In this document: positions 61,511 to 64,000 of the stretch, piece after piece
Numbering within the stretch: position 1 is the first letter of the stretch
Layout of the letters: each line of letters starts with the position of its first letter
Assembly (NCBI GenBank): GCA_963715045.1
Contig: CAVQRC010000035.1
Location: forward strand, 9,980 to 73,979
Source: CAVQRC01 sp963715045
Lineage (GTDB): Bacteria; Planctomycetota; Planctomycetia; Pirellulales; Lacipirellulaceae
DNA: 64,000 nucleotides
Direction of reading: 5' to 3'
Translations under genes and position numbers: made by a program
The notes under the pieces: model-generated
Databases searched by the model: none
What the model saw: the letters and a program-made list of their open reading frames with translations, nothing else
What the model was told of the DNA's origin: nothing

Positions 61511-61803
61511 GACCCCCCCGAGCTCGTCTCGGGGGTGAATCAGGTCATTGGCTAAATGCGGCACGGAATACTCTCAGCGGCGGCGGGCGGCCCCTGCTGC
61601 GGGAAGAAAATGAGAATGTCGGTCGAGCATCGTTCGCTTCGCGAACGATGCCCGTCTCGTGAGGCCGGCGAAGCCGGCCGAGTGAGAGAATCCTCCACCA
61701 CGAGAAACGCTCGTGGAGGTCCGGTCCGGTCCGGTTCGGTTCGGTGCCGGCCGCCGGTTTAGCTGTTGACCTCATTCACCCGCGAGACAAGCTCGCGGGG
61801 GTC
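61511..61803. mobile_element. MITE-like element with ~43-bp terminal inverted repeats, copy B
   Basis: The left end (61511-61554) has GACCCCCCCGAGCTCGTCTC then GGGGGTGAATCAGGTCATTG and GCTA; the right end (61760-61803) is its inverted match, TAGCTGTTGACCTCATTCAC then CCGCGAGACAAGCTCGCGGG and GGTC. The interior again contains TCGTTCGCTTCGCGAACGA (about 61630-61648), and a GGCGAAGCC-type hairpin. Near the right end GGTCCGGTCCGGTCCGGTTC is a pentamer run. No transposase is encoded. It is 293 bp, against 296 bp for copy A at 29428-29723. Confidence 0.85.
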
Positions 61804-61921
61804 TAGTCACGATCCCGAAGATGCGATCAAAGCGGAACAGTTTGCATCGACTCAGCAATCACAAAACGTCCGCCGAAAACTCACATTTTCGGAGGCCCAG
61901 CCGGAGGCTCCGGGAGGGCGG

Positions 61922-61968
61922 CCAAAAAAGCCCCACCCAGGTTTGGCTCGACCCGGGTTGGGGCCTTC
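61922..61968 (-). terminator. Probable rho-independent terminator on the minus strand
   Basis: On the minus strand, GCCCCAACCCGGGT and ACCTGGGTGGGGC pair as a strong GC stem and are followed directly by TTTTTT. It begins within a few bases of the stop of the minus-strand gene at 61967, as expected if that gene is transcribed. Confidence 0.7.
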
Positions 61969-62314
61969 ATTGGTCTTTGGTGAGATTGCGGCTCGATCTT
62001 GCGACCTGTACCGCTAAACTCTTCGCTCGCACAACCTGATCGCGAAGGGCGGTGAGATTCTCATGGATCCGCAGGAAGACCTTCTGGAGAAGGTCCTCGG
62101 CAACGTCCACGCTCGATACGCCGAGAATGAAGCTCCTCAGCTTGCTGAGGAGCTCCGAAATCAGTTCGGTGGATCGCGTCTCGGTCAGTGCCTCCTCAGC
62201 AGCAGCCTGCGCTTCGATCTCCGCCGCAGCACACCGAATGCTTAGCTTGGCGAACGGTCGCGTCCCTATCACGCCTAACAAAACCGGGCACGAAGCGTGC
62301 AATCGGGCACGCAT
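61967..62314 (-). CDS. Hypothetical helical protein with its own terminator
   Basis: An open frame of up to 115 residues. The second half is strongly helical: AAAEEALTETRSTELISELLSKLRSFILGV and VAEDLLQKVFLRIHENLTALRDQVVRAKSLAVQVARSSRNLTKDQ. The first 30 residues look less protein-like, so the real start may be internal. A terminator hairpin with a T run follows the stop on this strand, which is the main reason for listing it. No family is recognised. Confidence 0.4.
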   Translation of the reverse strand: MRARLHASCPVLLGVIGTRPFAKLSIRCAAAEIEAQAAAEEALTETRSTELISELLSKLRSFILGVSSVDVAEDLLQKVFLRIHENLTALRDQVVRAKSLAVQVARSSRNLTKDQ

Positions 62315-62701
62315 TCTCTTTCTGGGGTGATTTTGTTAGAGCCTCCTAGAAATCAATGCCTTCGCGTTCGCAAAAAAAATCTTGCGGAAATTTCATGAGA
62401 ATGTCTGAGGGGTTACCGCCTTCGTTTCCCATAGAGCCAATAGATACCGCGTGACCAAATCAGCAGTTCGGATTCCAGCTCCAACGGAAGAATAAGGACA
62501 GTCGTCGGACCTCGGGCTGGAGCCACCGCTGGTGGAGTGTCCGATTCACGGTGTCGGCCGACATCGCAGCAATCCTGTACGAGATAAGTGTCTCACGGGC
62601 ACCCTTGATACGCCTGGAGTCGGGATTGCTGCAAATTCAGGCTGCGCGTGGCAGTTTGATCAGCGTCCGTTCAAACTCCTCCCAAATCCAGGAGGCACAC
62701 C
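62315..62701. promoter_or_regulatory. AT-rich leader region of the large surface-protein gene
   Basis: This 387-base region contains an AT-rich island in otherwise GC-rich DNA (about 62340-62460), with CAAAAAAAATCTTGCGGAAA, then TGAGGGGTTACCG and TTCGTTTCCC at about 62407-62433, which have the spacing and look of ECF-type -35/-10 elements. CAGGAGGCACACC before 62702 is a strong ribosome site. Promoter identity is a guess from appearance. Confidence 0.4.
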
Positions 62702-64000
62702 ATGTTTCCAACCGTATTCCGCCTGCCGCTCCGCTCGACCGTACACCGTAGAAGCGTCAGTCGGCGGCGAATGCGGATCGAATCACTGGAGGACCGGACC
62801 GTTCTCAGCGGGATCTTCACCGTCGCCAACGACAACGATTCAGGCGCCGGATCGCTGCGGCAGGCCATTCTTGACGCGAACGCGGCGCCGGGCGCCGATT
62901 CCATCGAGTTCGACGAGTCGGTCCGCGAAATCACACTCAGCGGCGGCGAACTGAAGATCACCGATGACCTGACGATTCAGGGGCCGGGAGCGGGCAGGTT
63001 GACAATCAGCGGTCAAGAAGCATCAAGGGTCTTCAGCGTCGCACCCGCACAGGATCCCACCCGCACGCTGCCTTTTTACGTCACTGGCGACGGTCTGATC
63101 GTCGAAGGCATCTCCTTCGTTCCCGGAGAGCCGATTCCGCACAATGCCCAAGGGACGGCGTCGTTGCTGGGGGAGTACGCAGGTGCGGGAATCGCCACAC
63201 TCGTTCCCCTGCCCCACCCCGATGCCCCAGCGAAAGCCTATTTCACGAGCGCCGTCCCGTTCGTGTTCAGCTCGGGCACTGGCGACCTCGCCTTCACGTA
63301 CGGCGACCCCTCCAACGGAGCGGCGGATTACGGCGAGGTGCAACTGGCTCCCGAGGCGGGCGGCCGCTTCACCGCGGTCTGGGACGCCGAATTCAACCCC
63401 CTCCCGGACCTGTCGAATGGGAGCTTTCGCGATATTGTCGGTGGCAGCTTCAGGATGATCGCGACTACAGATGCTTTTTCCCTTCCCGCGGACCCGACCG
63501 GGCGGACAGACCCGGTGGAATACACGTGGTTCGGGGAAGGGGAGCTTGAGTTCCAGAACACGCCCGCCGAAAACCTCGATGTGTCGATTACGGGCCTCAC
63601 GATCAGCGGAGGTCTGGCCGACGGAGACGCCCCGGTCGTTGCCAGTTCCGGCGGCGGCATTCTCAATGTGGGCAATCTCACCCTGCAAGATGTGGTTGTC
63701 CGCGACAACCATGCCGACGGAGATCCGAACCAGGTGGTGGAACTCGGCCCTGCTTTCAAGTCGGCCGGTGGCGCGTTCGGCGGGGGCGTCGCCAACTTCG
63801 GCACGTTGAACGTCCTCGGCAGTTCGTTTGTCGCGAACCGGGCGACCGCGGCGAACAACGTCGATTTTGTCCCGCAAGATCCGTCCGCGTTTCCGTTTGG
63901 GACCTTCCCCGGCAACAGCTTCGGGGGAGCCATCTCGAATTTCACAACCGACTTCGGGCTTGCAAGCGCAACGGTCGAGCGAAGCAGTTTCCGGGGCAAC
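62702..64000 (+). CDS. Very large surface protein, N-terminal part (3' end outside window)
   Basis: An open frame of 433 codons that runs off the window. The start ATG 62702 has an excellent ribosome site (CAGGAGG). The N-terminus is Arg-rich and carries RIESLEDRTVLSG, the LExLExRxxL leader of planctomycete exported giants. It continues with FTVANDNDSGAGSLRQAILDANAAPGADSIEFDESV, the SLRxAI pattern of surface proteins with right-handed beta-helix (polymorphic outer membrane protein-like) repeats, and later LDVSITGLTISGGLADGDAP and GGGILNVGNLTLQDVVVRDN, which are such beta-helix rungs. A surface adhesin or structural role is likely. Confidence 0.92.
   Translation, partial: MFPTVFRLPLRSTVHRRSVSRRRMRIESLEDRTVLSGIFTVANDNDSGAGSLRQAILDANAAPGADSIEFDESVREITLSGGELKITDDLTIQGPGAGRLTISGQEASRVFSVAPAQDPTRTLPFYVTGDGLIVEGISFVPGEPIPHNAQGTASLLGEYAGAGIATLVPLPHPDAPAKAYFTSAVPFVFSSGTGDLAFTYGDPSNGAADYGEVQLAPEAGGRFTAVWDAEFNPLPDLSNGSFRDIVGGSFRMIATTDAFSLPADPTGRTDPVEYTWFGEGELEFQNTPAENLDVSITGLTISGGLADGDAPVVASSGGGILNVGNLTLQDVVVRDNHADGDPNQVVELGPAFKSAGGAFGGGVANFGTLNVLGSSFVANRATAANNVDFVPQDPSAFPFGTFPGNSFGGAISNFTTDFGLASATVERSSFRGN

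Overview
The window is GC-rich bacterial chromosome and reads as a member of the Planctomycetota. The pointers are two DUF1559 proteins with a pilin-type N-terminus and the C-terminal H-X9-DG motif, surface proteins with an LExLExRxxL leader, two large Hanks-type kinases (one next to an ECF sigma factor), two sulfatases and a Cys-rich protein of a planctomycete type. No rRNA, tRNA or CRISPR array was recognised by eye.

Layout. 0-9 kb: the end of an acyl-activating enzyme, a DUF1559/lipoprotein pair, a HEAT-repeat protein, an SH3 protein and a Ser/Thr kinase. 9-12.7 kb: hemB, hemL and an inositol-monophosphatase-like gene. 12.8-16.9 kb: a compact four-gene unit for a probable tungsten aldehyde:ferredoxin oxidoreductase (polyferredoxin, AOR, FAD subunit, MoaD-like protein). 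17.3-25.3 kb (minus): crcB, a giant MscK-type channel, an ECF sigma factor and a TPR kinase. 25.5-35.7 kb: an accessory-looking stretch with a matrixin-like secreted protein, an antitoxin/PIN pair, a GxxExxY remnant, two sulfatases and a PhoB/PhoR-like pair; most of these genes carry frame breaks. 35.9-45.5 kb: a FHA-GAF sigma-54 activator, an RTX calcium-binding protein, then an acyl-CoA mutase module (B12-binding subunit, catalytic subunit, thiolase, MeaB), with two more frameshifted genes. 45.6-52.9 kb: LRR protein, pyroglutamyl-peptidase-like protein, thioredoxin-like protein, PH-like protein, a second DUF1559/lipoprotein pair, Cys-rich protein and porin. 53.6-58 kb: pstSCAB-phoU. 58-64 kb: small hypotheticals, a SpoIIAA-like protein, hisI-hisG and the start of a very large surface protein.

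Two themes stand out. First, intergenic DNA is unusually rich in short repeat families: heptamer/octamer tracts, 87-bp and 130-bp tandem repeats sharing the same ends, a 72-bp palindromic element, paired 19-bp palindromes, and a ~295-bp element with ~43-bp terminal inverted repeats present twice. Second, at least eight probable frame breaks lie between 26.6 and 44.1 kb and none were recognised elsewhere; this is either local sequence error or gene decay.

Functionally, the porin, Pst transporter, PhoU and PhoBR-like pair suggest phosphate acquisition; the mutase, thiolase and MeaB suggest short-chain acyl-CoA rearrangement; the AOR unit suggests aldehyde/carboxylate redox chemistry at low potential.
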